Assembly: GCF_019578655.1 (NCBI RefSeq)
Contig: NC_063257.1
Span: 33,904,242-33,968,241 of the forward strand
From: Ricinus communis
Lineage: Eukaryota > Streptophyta > Magnoliopsida > Malpighiales > Euphorbiaceae
Direction: 5' to 3'
Length of the DNA stretch: 64,000 nucleotides
The position numbers and the translations under genes were made by a program. Shown in pieces: positions 31,165-42,689 of this stretch. Positions within the stretch are counted from its first letter, which is position 1. Every line of letters starts with the position of its first letter. The notes beneath the pieces were generated by a model, which saw only the letters and a list, made by a program, of their open reading frames with translations, did no database searches and was not told the DNA's origin.

Positions 31165-31165
<1 letters not shown>

Positions 31166-31954
31166 GAAAAAAAGGGTATAGGGCAATAAAAACTTGATGG
31201 ATGAGCAACTTGCATTAGAGACAGTCATTCTCTCCTCTCCAAATTGTGGCCAAGACAAATAGAATCTTAGCTGAAATTAGAGGGGCCATGATAGAAGAAT
31301 CTAATATCATGCACGCTTAAAAAGTGCTGGCATATCTTTTAGGCTAATCTCGCTCATATATAGAGGCTATATCTCATCTCTAAACTATCGATCATAATAG
31401 TATTTCTGATGACAAAATATGTTCAAAATGATTCTTCCATATATGCTTCTGTGCACGATATATGCTTCGCGGCTATTAAGTAAGCGATAGTCTAAATCCA
31501 GTAGAAGTAAGGGTATCCTTTTAAAGCAATAGAGAGCCAAGCACCTAATGGATAAAAACAACAGCAGAAAGATTAGACAGCGGTGATGCTACCATTATCG
31601 AGCACTCTTCTTGCTGCTTGACCAAGCAAACACACAAACACATATATACTAAGCTATCATTGCACATCATGCATACATGCATTCATGAATAAATAGGACT
31701 TGATACAAAGAACCTTACAGGAATAACTCAAACAACCCACTGCCTCTCAAGTAATCAAATTATTGCCTCACAGGGAAAATTCACATTATTCTTTCATTCC
31801 TACTAGCCCAAGCCTAGGATAACATTGTTGAGGCCAAGTTTCTTTACAGGAAATTGCTTTATTCAACTTCACTTTGTTTACTCTCCAAAGCAAGAGGGCC
31901 AAGTCGCTCACACTATCCATAAACTCTTCATCCATAAGCAGTCATACAAGTAGT

Positions 31955-32600
31955 GAGATGGTGTCTCCCATAATAAGTGCAAACAATCAGGTGGTGCCTC
32001 TTGTTCTACTAAGTAGCTATCATTTAAAAATAATTATACAAACAGCGAGATGGTGTCTCCCGTAATAAGTGCAGATAGTGAGGTGATGCCTCCTATTCTA
32101 CCAAGTAACTCGAGCAAATAGCGAGGTGGTGCCTCCTATCCTAGGAGCAAGATGGTGTCTTCTCTATAGAGGCTTGTTTATCAACACATTGAAGTGGTGC
32201 TTCCTGCTTCAATCAAAGTAGCGAGATGGTGTCTCCTATAACCTGAACAAATAGAGAGGTGGTGCCTCCTATCCTAGAGGCAAGATGGTTTCTTCCCTAC
32301 AGGGGCTCTTTTATTAGTAGTGAGGTGGTGCTTCTTGCTTCAATCAAAGTAGCAAGATAGTGTCTCCTACAACTTCAACAAACGACAAGGTGGTGTCTTT
32401 CACAATAAATCTAAATAGCAAGGTGGTGCTTCCTATCGTATCAAATAATGAAAGTGGCAAGATGGTGTCTTCCACAGCAAAATGCTAATTTCTACAACAT
32501 GCACGAGATAGTTAGGTGGTGCCTTCTATACTAGGGGCAAGATGGTGTCTTCCCTGCAGAACAACGTTCATTGCAGCAGTGAAGTGGGGTGCTTCCTGCC
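31955..32600 (+). repeat. Array of about 18 mini-palindromes with a TGGTG loop
   Basis: Units of about 13 bp: GAGGTGGTGCCTC, GAGATGGTGTCTC, AAGATGGTGTCTT and GAAGTGGTGCTTC. They recur at irregular 24-45 bp steps (for example 31955, 32047, 32123, 32149, 32191, 32223, 32255). A higher-order unit of about 132 bp holding four of them repeats at 32112-32245 and 32246-32377. The arms vary in matched pairs while the loop stays constant. Confidence 0.88.
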
Positions 32601-32609
32601 TCAGTAAAT

Positions 32610-34470
32610 GAAACTTTAAATCTAGAGATCATTATCAGGTGATATTTAGCTCTTTGTTGCTTTAATTAACTCATTCCCTAAAAATTGATTTTACCCTACC
32701 TAAAGGCACACCACCCCATTTTACATACTAAAACTTCTTGTCTTGTTGGTATCCTCACGAGGTCCAAGAGTTCTAAGAGTCCCTTGGTATGTTTAGGAGC
32801 TTAAGAGTCCTTTTCCCCTATTCAAAGTCCTTTTACGTTTTAAAATTCATCAAAGTTATACCCGGGGGCCTAATCTATAGAGTTCAACTTGCTTTTGTAC
32901 ATATTAATCAGTATTTTTATTGTATACATTATTTTCATTAAGTGTTGGAGGTTCTCAATTGAAGAATAGTAAAACATAGAAGTTTGAAGGCTTTTGTAAC
33001 CTTAACCCAGGTAGGCTCTCATTAAGCCCATGTGTTAAGCTTACCCCAAGCAGGGTAAGCTTGTAGAAGCCTCCAAACTTATATTTTTAAGGTGTTTATG
33101 GGCAATAAGGGTTTCTGATATGCTTCATATGATAGAATAATGTTTTCCCAATAGGTCTAGCTCCTATTTACATGTTTCAAAGTACCTTTGGAATTGTTAA
33201 GCATGCTTTAGGTTGACTCTTAGATTAATATGTGTCTAGGTTGCTTATTTAAATTAATAATTTTTTAGTGCTTTATTCGCATATTAGAGACATACTTAGG
33301 GTTAAATGAGCATGTTTACTTCTTGTTTTGTTTAGAAATAATTTGGTTTTAGGTTTCATACATAATTTTTTTTTGCATTTTCTTCATGTTTTGATTATTT
33401 TAGATATTAAACTTGTCATTTCGCTTATTTGTTGTTAATCTTAGTATTTGAATGCTAAACTAACTTCTTATCTTCATAGTACAGGTTTGGCTCCTTTAGA
33501 GTTGGCTCAACCCTCCCTAATGAGGGTTCCCTATGTTTAATTTTAATTTAGGACCAATTATATGCATGTGTGTTTATATGATTGTGTGTATGATAGTGTT
33601 AATTAGGGTGTTAGATGATTTCCCCCTTTATAATTATTTATCCAGTTTGTATCCCATTAATTCATTCATTTCCTTCCATTATGGTGTGCTTAGGTTGATT
33701 GATCACCTTGCATGACAATTAAAATAAATCAACTCACCAATATGACTTCCTACTTTCTATCTCTCATTCATTTAATTAACATAAGATAAAATGAACCTAA
33801 CACCCATATGCTTAATAAAATTGGTTCTTGTTTGATCAGCTTCACATGTCAGATAAAATCTTAGAGTACCAACGTACCTCCCTAGGAATAGTGGCACTAA
33901 TGTGCCTTTCCCCTTTAAGTAGATGTATGATAGGTTAGTTTCTCTTTTTCTCATATTTGCATGTTTAAACAAGATAAGAAAATGTGATCATAATAAAATG
34001 AGTAGCAACTAAGCTAGGTTAGTACGATTGAAGAAACTAAACGCCTTAGAGTCTAGCAGAAGCTGGATTGTGTGTCCGGGCATGTTTGGGTGCCTAACCC
34101 GTTCCGAGCACATCCCTAACTTTCTGAACCTAAATCTTTGATTCGAGAAGGGGGAAAGTTAAGCTCTCCATGAGGAATTCGAGCCGCCATCATTTTCCCC
34201 TCACTATTTGTCCTAATTATTTTACCCAGGTGGTGACTACCAATCTTCTCTGATAATTCACAGACTCTGAAACAGCCGTGCTCACACTAAGACTTAGCCC
34301 CATGGTAATGACTGTAGTAACCTACCCTAGGAAATTGCTTTCTATATGAGATATTTTTCCTTATAAGTGTTTAAGCCTATATTTTAAAAGCCCTTTAGCT
34401 AAGACATGTGATGTTAGGCCTTAGGCCCAAAAACATACAAGCTTTACACTTATATTAGAAAATATCATTA
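32610..34470. other. Non-coding, probably LTR or 3' end of an old plus-strand Ogre-like element
   Basis: No gene. It follows the repeat arrays in the order expected for the 3' end of an Ogre-like element on the + strand, but I could not find LTR ends. Nothing else is recognisable. Confidence 0.35.
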
Positions 34471-36235
34471 TGGGCGGCGGTTTCGGGTGTGCACCCAAGT
34501 ATCTTTAGCGACTACGGTACTGCAAGACTTTTCAACCTAATTGAAAACACGCTAACTAGTCATAGAGACTAGCACAGAGATGGGAGTCGCCACTCGGATA
34601 ACTAGGACACTTTTACTAATTAGTGACATTTCTCGATTCCATAAGGAAGCTTAGATTACAAATCCATAGGTGGATCCAAAAGCCAACTTCGTAATTTATG
34701 CATATTTGTCTTTAATTTTATTATTTAACGGGCTATACCCTATAAATGCAACAATTATATATTACACATCAAGCACTACAACATATGAGGTCCTTTTGAA
34801 TCTAGCCCATTTTATTAAAGCCCGTTCCATACTCCAAGTTATCAACATAACTTACTAATTAATTACGTATAAAGCTCACTTACTCTAGCCCAATTATAAG
34901 TTATGCTTTGATTTCCAACCTTTAAGCCTAATGGATTACTTTTTATGAAAATGCTTAATTCAGTGATCTTAAATCTAACATGGCCCAATTAATTCAACTA
35001 AAGTACGGCAAAACCCACTAAGTCTATATGGATTTTAAATTTAGGCCCATATAGCATCTCCTTAACCTAATGAACTATAATTTTCATGTCAGATCCAATT
35101 TTAAGGCCTAATGTCTATATATCAAGTTTTAATTAGGTAATCAAATAGCTGATATTTGGCATAAGCAAAATTAAAGTGTAGGGAAATTAAATCTAGTTAT
35201 TACAACCCTCCTATAACTGAAAATCAAAAAGAAAAATGCATAAACTCAGTTATAGTGTACAAGAATTTCCAAAAATTGCATAAAAATCCAAAAATAGGGA
35301 CAAAATTGGTGCAGAGCCAAATCGTCACTACACAGAGCTGATCGGCTATAGGACTTAGTAATGATTGATTTTTTGCATCTTTTTTTCGATCCTTTCAACC
35401 TGAAGCGTAGATTGTTGATCTTTCAGTCTCTAAAGATATTGAAGCGGTTGAATTAAAGAACATAGAAGAATCCAGTGTTGTCTAGGATTAAAAATAACCT
35501 TCTATCATTCTAAATAAAAACTTTCTTAATTCAAAGCTCTTTCTTAGTGACTTCTCTCTTAGTTTCCTAAAACTCTTTGCTTAAATGAACATCTAAATTA
35601 ATGGAGGTCTGATTGCTTAATGAATGTAGCTAACCTTAGCATATGGCATATTGTGCTATTTATAGTAGTAAGGTTCAAGAAACCCTAGATGTATTAGATA
35701 AGTGTTAATTATTTAAAATAAAATCATCGATCATCTTTCTCTTTTATTATATATTAATATAAAATAAAATAAAAAATCTTTTATATTCAAATAATTATCA
35801 CAAATTACTTCTAGAAACTCATTTTCATTAGTTTCAATATTTTAAGTCAAAAATATGCAAAAAACGACATCGAATCTTTAAAAATAGCTAACTAGCACTA
35901 TGTAGAGCCGACCGGCTCCGCATAGAGCCGATTTGGCTTTATGCTAAGCCGATTCAGTTGTATGCAGAGCTGATTGGCTTTATGAGCAAGAACTTTGAGA
36001 AATTTTCTCAATTTCGTCCCTAAACTTTTAAAAACTGCCATTTAGTCCCTTAAAGTTATTTTTTTTGATAATTGAGTCCAAATTGATGTTAAAGAGTAAT
36101 TTTTATTCAATTATTCTCAATCCTAATTTGGATTCACCGTCCTTAATCTCCCGAGACTTGAGAAAGGGAGTAGCTTTCATCATTGGATTTTCCATAATTC
36201 CCTCGATATCTAGATCCGAAGAATGGGTACTGACA
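34471..36235 (-). repeat. 3' LTR of the Ogre/TAT-like element
   Basis: About 1,765 bp, starting GGGCGGCGGTTTCGGG and ending GGGTACTGACA on the + strand. It is clearly but loosely similar (many substitutions and small indels) to 40481-42276. Confidence 0.88.
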
Positions 36236-36249
36236 ACTGCCCCCAATTT
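36236..36249 (-). other. Polypurine tract of the Ogre/TAT-like element
   Basis: AAATTGGGGGCAGT on the - strand, immediately before TGTCAG. Confidence 0.75.
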
Positions 36250-36329
36250 GTCGAAATTTATGCAAATAAATTTTAAATAAATGAAGGCAACATATAAATA
36301 TCAAGGATACAGTAAAAGAATATGAATGT

Positions 36330-36575
36330 GAGCTGTAAAAGCCACGCTTGGTAGGCTCATGTTGGTGCAGACTTTCTATGGCTTTGATTTAGGGACCACA
36401 ATCATTACATCTTGAAGACCTCCCCTTAAGATAATTGTAGTTGACTGAGCTGTAGAAGCCACGCTTCATAGGCTCGTGCTGGTGCAAATTTTCTATTTGG
36501 CTTTAATTTAGGGACCATGCTCATTTGATTTAGGGACCATGCCCGTCTGATTTAGGGACCATGCCCAATGATTTA
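36330..36575 (-). repeat. Tandem repeats near the 3' LTR
   Basis: Two units of about 120 bp share AGCTGTARAAGCCACGCTT, TAGGCTC and TTTAGGGACCA. A 22-bp unit (GATTTAGGGACCATGCCCGTCT-like) then repeats three times at about 36508-36575. Confidence 0.8.
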
Positions 36576-36672
36576 TACTTGCAGAGATTTCCCTCTGGCT
36601 TCTTGATCACTTCTCGTATCGAGATGTAATTATGTTGTAATTTCTGCTTTAGGTTGTGATTTAGTAAATTTT

Positions 36673-36922
36673 CCCACTTCCGAATCTTCTACTTTGAGGA
36701 GTAAATTGGTTATCTACTTTATAATCTTCTGCTTCGAGAAGTACACTTGTTCTTTAGAACTTGAATTAGTTCTCCACTTTTGAGAATAGGCTTGTGACCT
36801 TCCACTTTGGGATGTATATGATATTTCACTTCGGGAAGTAAGCTGATTTTCCACTTCGGGGAATGAGCTAATCATCTTCTGCTTCAGGATGTAAACTTAT
36901 GAGCTTCGCTTTGGAAAGTAAA
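36673..36922. repeat. Array of CTTC..GAAG mini-palindromes
   Basis: At least eight short palindromes spaced 25-45 bp apart, among them GCTTCGAGAAGT (36731), CACTTCGGGAAGT (about 36827), CACTTCGGGGAATG (36852) and GCTTTGGAAAGT (about 36907), in similar flanking text (AAGTAAACTG). Arms vary; several keep pairing. Confidence 0.7.
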
Positions 36923-37379
36923 CTGAGTGTAGATCAACACTTGTTGTAGCGAGATTCTTATCCATCAAATTTTTCTTTATTTTCCTGTTAAAGGTTAATG
37001 GTACATATACAAGAGTAAATCAAGCAAAAAGTAATGAGGCTGCATGATATGCATGTTATGTATGACATGTAATGCATTTTTAAAAATCATCCTTCAGTTT
37101 GGACATAGGCTTTCTGGTGCCCATCAATATCAATATTTTGAGAGTTCAATCGCCTGCTCTTCGAGCATATGGCATGGAGCCTAATGGTCGAAGTTATAAT
37201 TGATTCATATCAAAGATCTAAAATTCATGGTGATGACAAGAAGTGCAGATCTAAAGATAACTAGCAAAGACTAAATATTTTTGCTTTGGGATTGTACTGA
37301 TACTTGTGCAATGACAGTTAGCTTTGCAACAATCTCATGCAGATAGCAACCAAATCTCTTTATTTTTCTTACTTTTACG

Positions 37380-37523
37380 CCTTAACTTTTGCCTAAGCCA
37401 TCTTTTTAGGTTTTCAACTTAGCATGCTATTGTTTTAACTTTTATCTAAGCCTCCTTTTAGGGCTTTCAACTTAGCAGACTCTATTTTTGCCTAAGCCGT
37501 CCTTTTAGGTTTTCAACTTAGCG
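37380..37523 (-). repeat. CTAAG...CTTAG stem repeat array, inverted relative to 30916-31070
   Basis: Three units read on the - strand as CTAAGTTGAAAACCT, then a purine-rich loop, then CTTAGGCAAAA. They match the + strand units near 30.9 kb. Confidence 0.75.
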
Positions 37524-38699
37524 ATTTATTTTCTTTATATTTTATTTTATTTTCTCTTTTTTCTCATATTTTTCTTTTTTGCAGATTCGCTTAATCGAGT
37601 ACTTGTAGTCTTTTTTATCAAGCTTGCTGATGATTCCACTGATTTTTAGGACTTCCCCTGAGACGAGATTTCTTAAGTTGAACTTGAAAGACTTTGGCTG
37701 TACTGATTCATTGAGCGTGATGTCACGATTTAAGAAGACTTCAGCACTATAAATTTTTGGATTTTTCCTGTAAGAGAGTTAAAGAAAATGATCTTGCTTT
37801 TATTCAGATCTCATAGATTTCGCTTCTTATTCTATTTTCTCCTTCTAGTAGTGCACAAGCAATAAAAACTAATCTGCAAGTTTGATAAAGATTCTTATCA
37901 AATTTTGTTCATTTAATAAGGGCACAAATAAGTACATTTTCTATTCCACATAATACTACTCTTGTTATTAGCTAGTCAATTCAGATTTTCTAGTCGAATA
38001 TTTTTTCCTCACCTTTAATTTTCTTAAATTTTGTTTAACTAACTTATATAGATCCTCTACTTAGTAGGATTTTTTTCCTATGTTTTACTTCTTTTTTATT
38101 TTTTTTAAAAGATAGTATCTAAAATAGTATAGATTGACTTATGAACTTATTATCCCCGAGATTTGAACTCCTTTCAGCATCTTTGAGCATAATAACTTTT
38201 TCTTGTCTCTGATATGGAATTATTCCAGCTCGATCTAAATTTCTTTTTAGAGTCAAATGCAATAGGTCTTGCACTTTTCAGGGTTAGAGCACTAATATTT
38301 AATCTCTTCTAATATTTGACGGTCCATACTTCAAGGTTGTTATGTAATAAGGGATGAATTTGGCCTTCTTAATTAACCTAGTATGTTGAATAATTCTATT
38401 ACATTGAATTCAATTATGCGTATCAAATATTATCTTTTCTTTTTCTTTCCTTTTTTTCATTCTCCCACTTTTTCTCTCTTCAAGAGTTATACTATGTAAG
38501 ATAGAAATGTATCTATGATTATCATTTGTGCCTAGATTAAATAAACCAATTCAAATAGAATTAATATTAAACATGCTAATGTAATAATCATTATCATACA
38601 GAATACCATTAAGATGAACAACAAACAAGCAAAAATCATAGTTATTTCATTGATCCTATTAGTATAATCATGTTTTTTTTTAAAATAAATCAATAGTTG
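37524..38699. other. AT-rich internal non-coding DNA of the Ogre-like element
   Basis: No pol motif on either strand. T-rich on the + strand. Nothing further recognised. Confidence 0.5.
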
Positions 38700-39760
38700 A
38701 ATCTTATGAAGCTTTATCATCTTTAGATGGTAGCTTTTCAATCTCTATAGCTTCAAAGTTTTCCATGCTCCAACCAGCTTTAGCATTTTCAATTTCTTCT
38801 ACTTGTAAGCCATCATCGTACAAGCCTACGAAGGTCTTGGGATTCATCATTTGCAGCTTTTCCACCTAAGATGGGAGAACATTTCAGACTATCATCCGAA
38901 CTTGATCCTTTTAAGAAGGCTTGTTCTTCATTAAAACTATTTTATTCATCTATCTAGTCAATAAGCCATAAAGGAATTCATTAGGCTTTTGCTTCGTCAA
39001 TTCTAAATCTCTTATAGAGACTTCTAGGTGAGTGTTATAATCATATTGTTGCATAAAAGCATCGCAATGGGCCTTTCCAACCTATAGTACCAGTTCACAG
39101 TTAGCCCTTCTAATAAGAGTGCAAACAGCTTGATAATTTAGGTTTTAGCCAAATGAGTAGTACTCATGATAGTAGCATATTACTTCAAGTGCACTTTAGA
39201 CCTCCAATTCCATTAAACTTTTGCATTTCAGGCATGTGAAATTGGAGAGGTAACTTGTTCTCTCTAGTCAATATTAGTTCATCGAAATCAAAGATTGAAT
39301 CTAAACCTTGATCTTTCAGCATATCTTGCATCTTGTCAAGCCTTTTAGTTAGACTATACAAAATCTCAGATTCCATAACAGCTTTTTCCAGTAAGAGTAA
39401 ACTTTTTCTTAACTTGTTCTAGCATGTAGTCATATAGATTCCAGAGATGCTCATCACCTGCTTCCACATATGAGTAGCTATTATAGTATTTGTAGGGGCA
39501 GCATTAGTCTTTTGGATATTTTATTTCCTAAAAATCTCAGCTAAAGCTTGCTAGAGTTCCTCTTGGATCATAATCCTTAGATCAGCCATGATAGCATCAA
39601 TGTCTTGCTTGTGGACTATCTTTGTTTCAACTTCTGAAGTACTACTTCTTGGGCTCTTATCATAATTGCTGGTAAGAAGGGTCCTTTTAATATCCATTCT
39701 AGCTTGCCACCCTCTTGTCTCTTCCAAACCAAAGGTGATAAATCTATATGGCTAAAAAAT
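38700..39760 (-). pseudogene. Ogre/TAT-like gag, degenerate
   Basis: The open piece 39185-39376 (RLDKMQDMLKDQGLDSIFDF) lines up with RLDKIQGMLEIKGLDPTYDF encoded near 43075 on the + strand. Further gag words follow at lower coordinates (KNKPSxKDQVRMIVxNVLPS-like near 38930; TFVGLYDDGLQVEEIENAKA near 38800). Stops in every frame make it a pseudogene. Confidence 0.75.
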
Positions 39761-40459
39761 AAGGTTTTAGTATGATGCATGCAGTACATGGGATGCATGA
39801 TGCACATATTATGCAAATGGAAAAAGAGAAAGCTTTAGCAGACAGAAAATCATTATACAAAGCATCCTTTCGACCTTATTTCTCCTACACACGGTTCATG
39901 GTGATTCCATCTTTCCTAGGATTTTGGGCTTGGGCTTCTTTCCAGCAGGGGGATAGTAGGCCCGACTGCATGACATAATTTCTCAAAGCAGATTTAAAAC
40001 AAACAAGGCAATATTTTTCAATATACGTATGAAGCCTGCATATTTTGGATGTAGGGCCTGATTACATATGTTGGGCTAAGGCTTTTCAATATTTGGGCTT
40101 AAGTACTTATAAAGAGAAACATCACAAATAGCAAGCAATAGGGTTCCTATGGGAGATTACTACAATCATTACCATGAGATGAGTCTTGGATAAGGATAAA
40201 AGGCTCCCACAAGTAAAAAGTGCTCTTCCTTGGCTCGTCTCCCCACTCAAGGGTCCATGCGACGAAGGACATTCACTCATTACTTGTGAGCGACGGTTAT
40301 CACAATTCCATGGTTTGAGTGGAACTAAAGAACTAATAGCCAATGCCATAAGGGCTATAATGATCAAAGTGCACAATGTGTGAATGGTGTAGTGATGCAA
40401 GAATCACTCATTAAATAATAAAATTTAAAATAAAGATACACTAGAATCAACTTCTCTTA

Positions 40460-40477
40460 TCCCCAGCAGAGTCGCCA
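40460..40477 (-). other. Primer-binding site of the Ogre/TAT-like element
   Basis: TGGCGACTCTGCTGGGGA on the - strand, next to the 5' LTR. This resembles the tRNA-Arg-type primer site reported for Ogre elements (family knowledge; match not computed). Confidence 0.75.
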
Positions 40478-40480
40478 CTA

Positions 40481-42276
40481 TAGGCGGAGGTTTCGGGCAT
40501 GCACCCAAGTGTCTTTAGCGACTACGGCATTGCAAGGCTTTTCAATTTAATTGGGAACACACGAACTAGTCATAGAGACCAGCGCGGAGATAGGAATCAC
40601 CACCTGGGTAATCAAGACACTTTTACTAATGAGTGACATTTCACATATCCATAAGGAAGCTTACGTCACAAATCTAGAAATGGATCTGGAAGACAATTTC
40701 CTTATTTGTGTATATTTGTCTTCAATTTTATTTTTTAATGGGCTATTCCCTATAAATGCAATAGTTATATATTACACATCAAGTACTACAACATGTGAAG
40801 TCCTCTAAATCTAGCCCATTTTATTAAATCCCAGCCCATACTCCAAGTTATTACTATAACTTACTAATTAATTATGTACAAAGTACGCTTAGTCTTAGCC
40901 CAATTACAAGTTATGCTTTGATTTCTAACCTTTAAGCCTAATAGACCACTTTCTAGGAAAAGGCCCAATTCAGTGATTTTAAATTTAATATGACCTAATT
41001 AATTCAACTAAAGCATGGCAAAAACCATTAAGTCTATATGGATTTTAAATTTAGGCCCAATATACCATCTCCTTAACCTAATAGACTACAATTTTCATGC
41101 CAGGTCCAATTTTAAGGCCTAATATCTATAAGTCCATTTTAATTAGGCAATCAAATAACAAATATTTGGCATACATCCAAAATAAAGCAAAAATAAAATG
41201 CAGAAAAATTAAATCTAGCTATTACAATCCTCCTACAACTAATAATAATAAAAAATACATAAACGAAGTTACAGTCTACAAAAATTGCCAAAAAGTAGAT
41301 AAAAATCCAAAAATAGGGCCAAAATTGGTGCAGAGCTGATCGGCTCAACGCAGAGTCGAATCAACACTGCATAGAGCCGATTGACTCTAGGGCTTGGTAA
41401 TGACTGATTTTACATCTTTTCTTTGATCCTCTCGCCTCGAAGTGTAGATTGCTAATCTACGAGTCTTTGGAGATAATGAGGAGGTTGAGTTGAAGAACAA
41501 ATGAGAATCTAGTTTTATCTAGGGTTAAAAGAAATAATATTTCATTCTAAAGAAAAAAATTTCTAATTTAAAGCTCTTTCTTAGCGACTTCTCTCTCTGT
41601 TTCCTAAAACTCTCTGCTTATATGATCGTCTAAATTAATGGAGGTCTAGTTGCTTAATGAATATAGCTAACCTCAGACCTAGGGCATATTGTTTATAGCA
41701 GTAAGGTTATAAAACTCTAGATGTATTATATAAGTGTTAATTTTTTAAAATAAGAATCATCAATTATCTTTCCTTTTTATCATATTAATATCTAATAAAG
41801 TAAAATAAAATCTTTTATATTTAAATAATTATCGCTTAAAATATCCAACAATTATCACAAATCACTTCTACAAACTTTTGTTCATCAATTTTAGCATTTT
41901 AAGTCAAAACAAATGTAAAAAAAACAGTGTTAAATCTTGAAAAATAGTTGATTTAGCTCAATGCTAAGCCGATCAGCTCTGTGAAGAGCCGATTTGGCTG
42001 TACACAAGGGCGATTGGCTTTGTTAGCAAAAATTTTGGAAAATATAGCAATTTAGTCCTTAAACTTGCAAAAACTATTGTTTTACCCCTAAAAGTTAATA
42101 GTTTCTAACAATTGAGTAAAAATTGATGCTAGAAAAGTAATTTTGATTCAATTATTCTCAACCCTAACTTGCATTCACCCATCCTCAATCTTCCAAGATT
42201 TGAGAAAGGCAATAACTTCATCATTGGTTTTTTTGTAATTCTTTTGATATCGGGATTCAAAAATGGGTGCACGACA
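40481..42276 (-). repeat. 5' LTR of the Ogre/TAT-like element
   Basis: About 1,796 bp, starting GGCGGAGGTTTCGGG and ending GGGTGCACGACA. It contains the AGCCGAT palindrome words at 41332-41391 and 41955-42022. Confidence 0.88.
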
Positions 42277-42689
42277 ATCACCTTGCTCGTGTCAGCACCC
42301 ATTTTCCCCAAAAGTGCTACCTAAAATTTGCTTTAATCTACTTTGAGAGCTTTTAGCATGTAAGTCGAGACTATTATCTTTTATTGATAATAAGCTCAGG
42401 CCCAAAATCCTAAGGAAAAAACACACCTTGAACCGTGTGCAGGAGTAGTAAGGTTGGAAGGATAGTATTTTGTAAATGTCTTTGTGATTGCTATTCCCTA
42501 ATCTTATGCATGACATATGGGTCATTCATACTATGCATCTTATGCATCATACTAACTCTTTGTTTTAAGCCATATAGATTCTCCTTTAGCTTGGAAAAGA
42601 TAAAAAAGTGGTAGGCTAGAGAGGGTACCAATTTCATTGAAGATCCAGTTTGTGTTAGAGTACCTCAAGAGACCAAGGTATCAATCTTC

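Larger units (their letters stand above)
34471..42276 (-). mobile_element. Ogre/TAT-like Ty3/gypsy element, pol-less, two LTRs
   Basis: Direct repeats 34471-36235 (3' LTR) and 40481-42276 (5' LTR) enclose 4.2 kb. On the - strand the right LTR is followed by a primer-binding site (40477-40460) of the type known from Ogre elements, a leader and a degenerate gag; the left LTR is preceded by a purine tract. No protease, RT or integrase is visible; that space holds short repeat arrays. The first LTR base is uncertain by a few positions (TATGGGCGG or TGGGCGG), so the target duplication (possibly ATCAT/ATCAC) is not settled. Confidence 0.85.

Noticed and set aside
30955..31258. Two minus-strand ORFs with long Leu or Ile runs
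   Set aside because: They are translations of the (AAT)n microsatellite at 31097-31164 in two frames; not genes.
31955..32600. CRISPR-like array
   Set aside because: Repeats are only 13 bp with varying arms, spacing is irregular and the DNA is plant nuclear.
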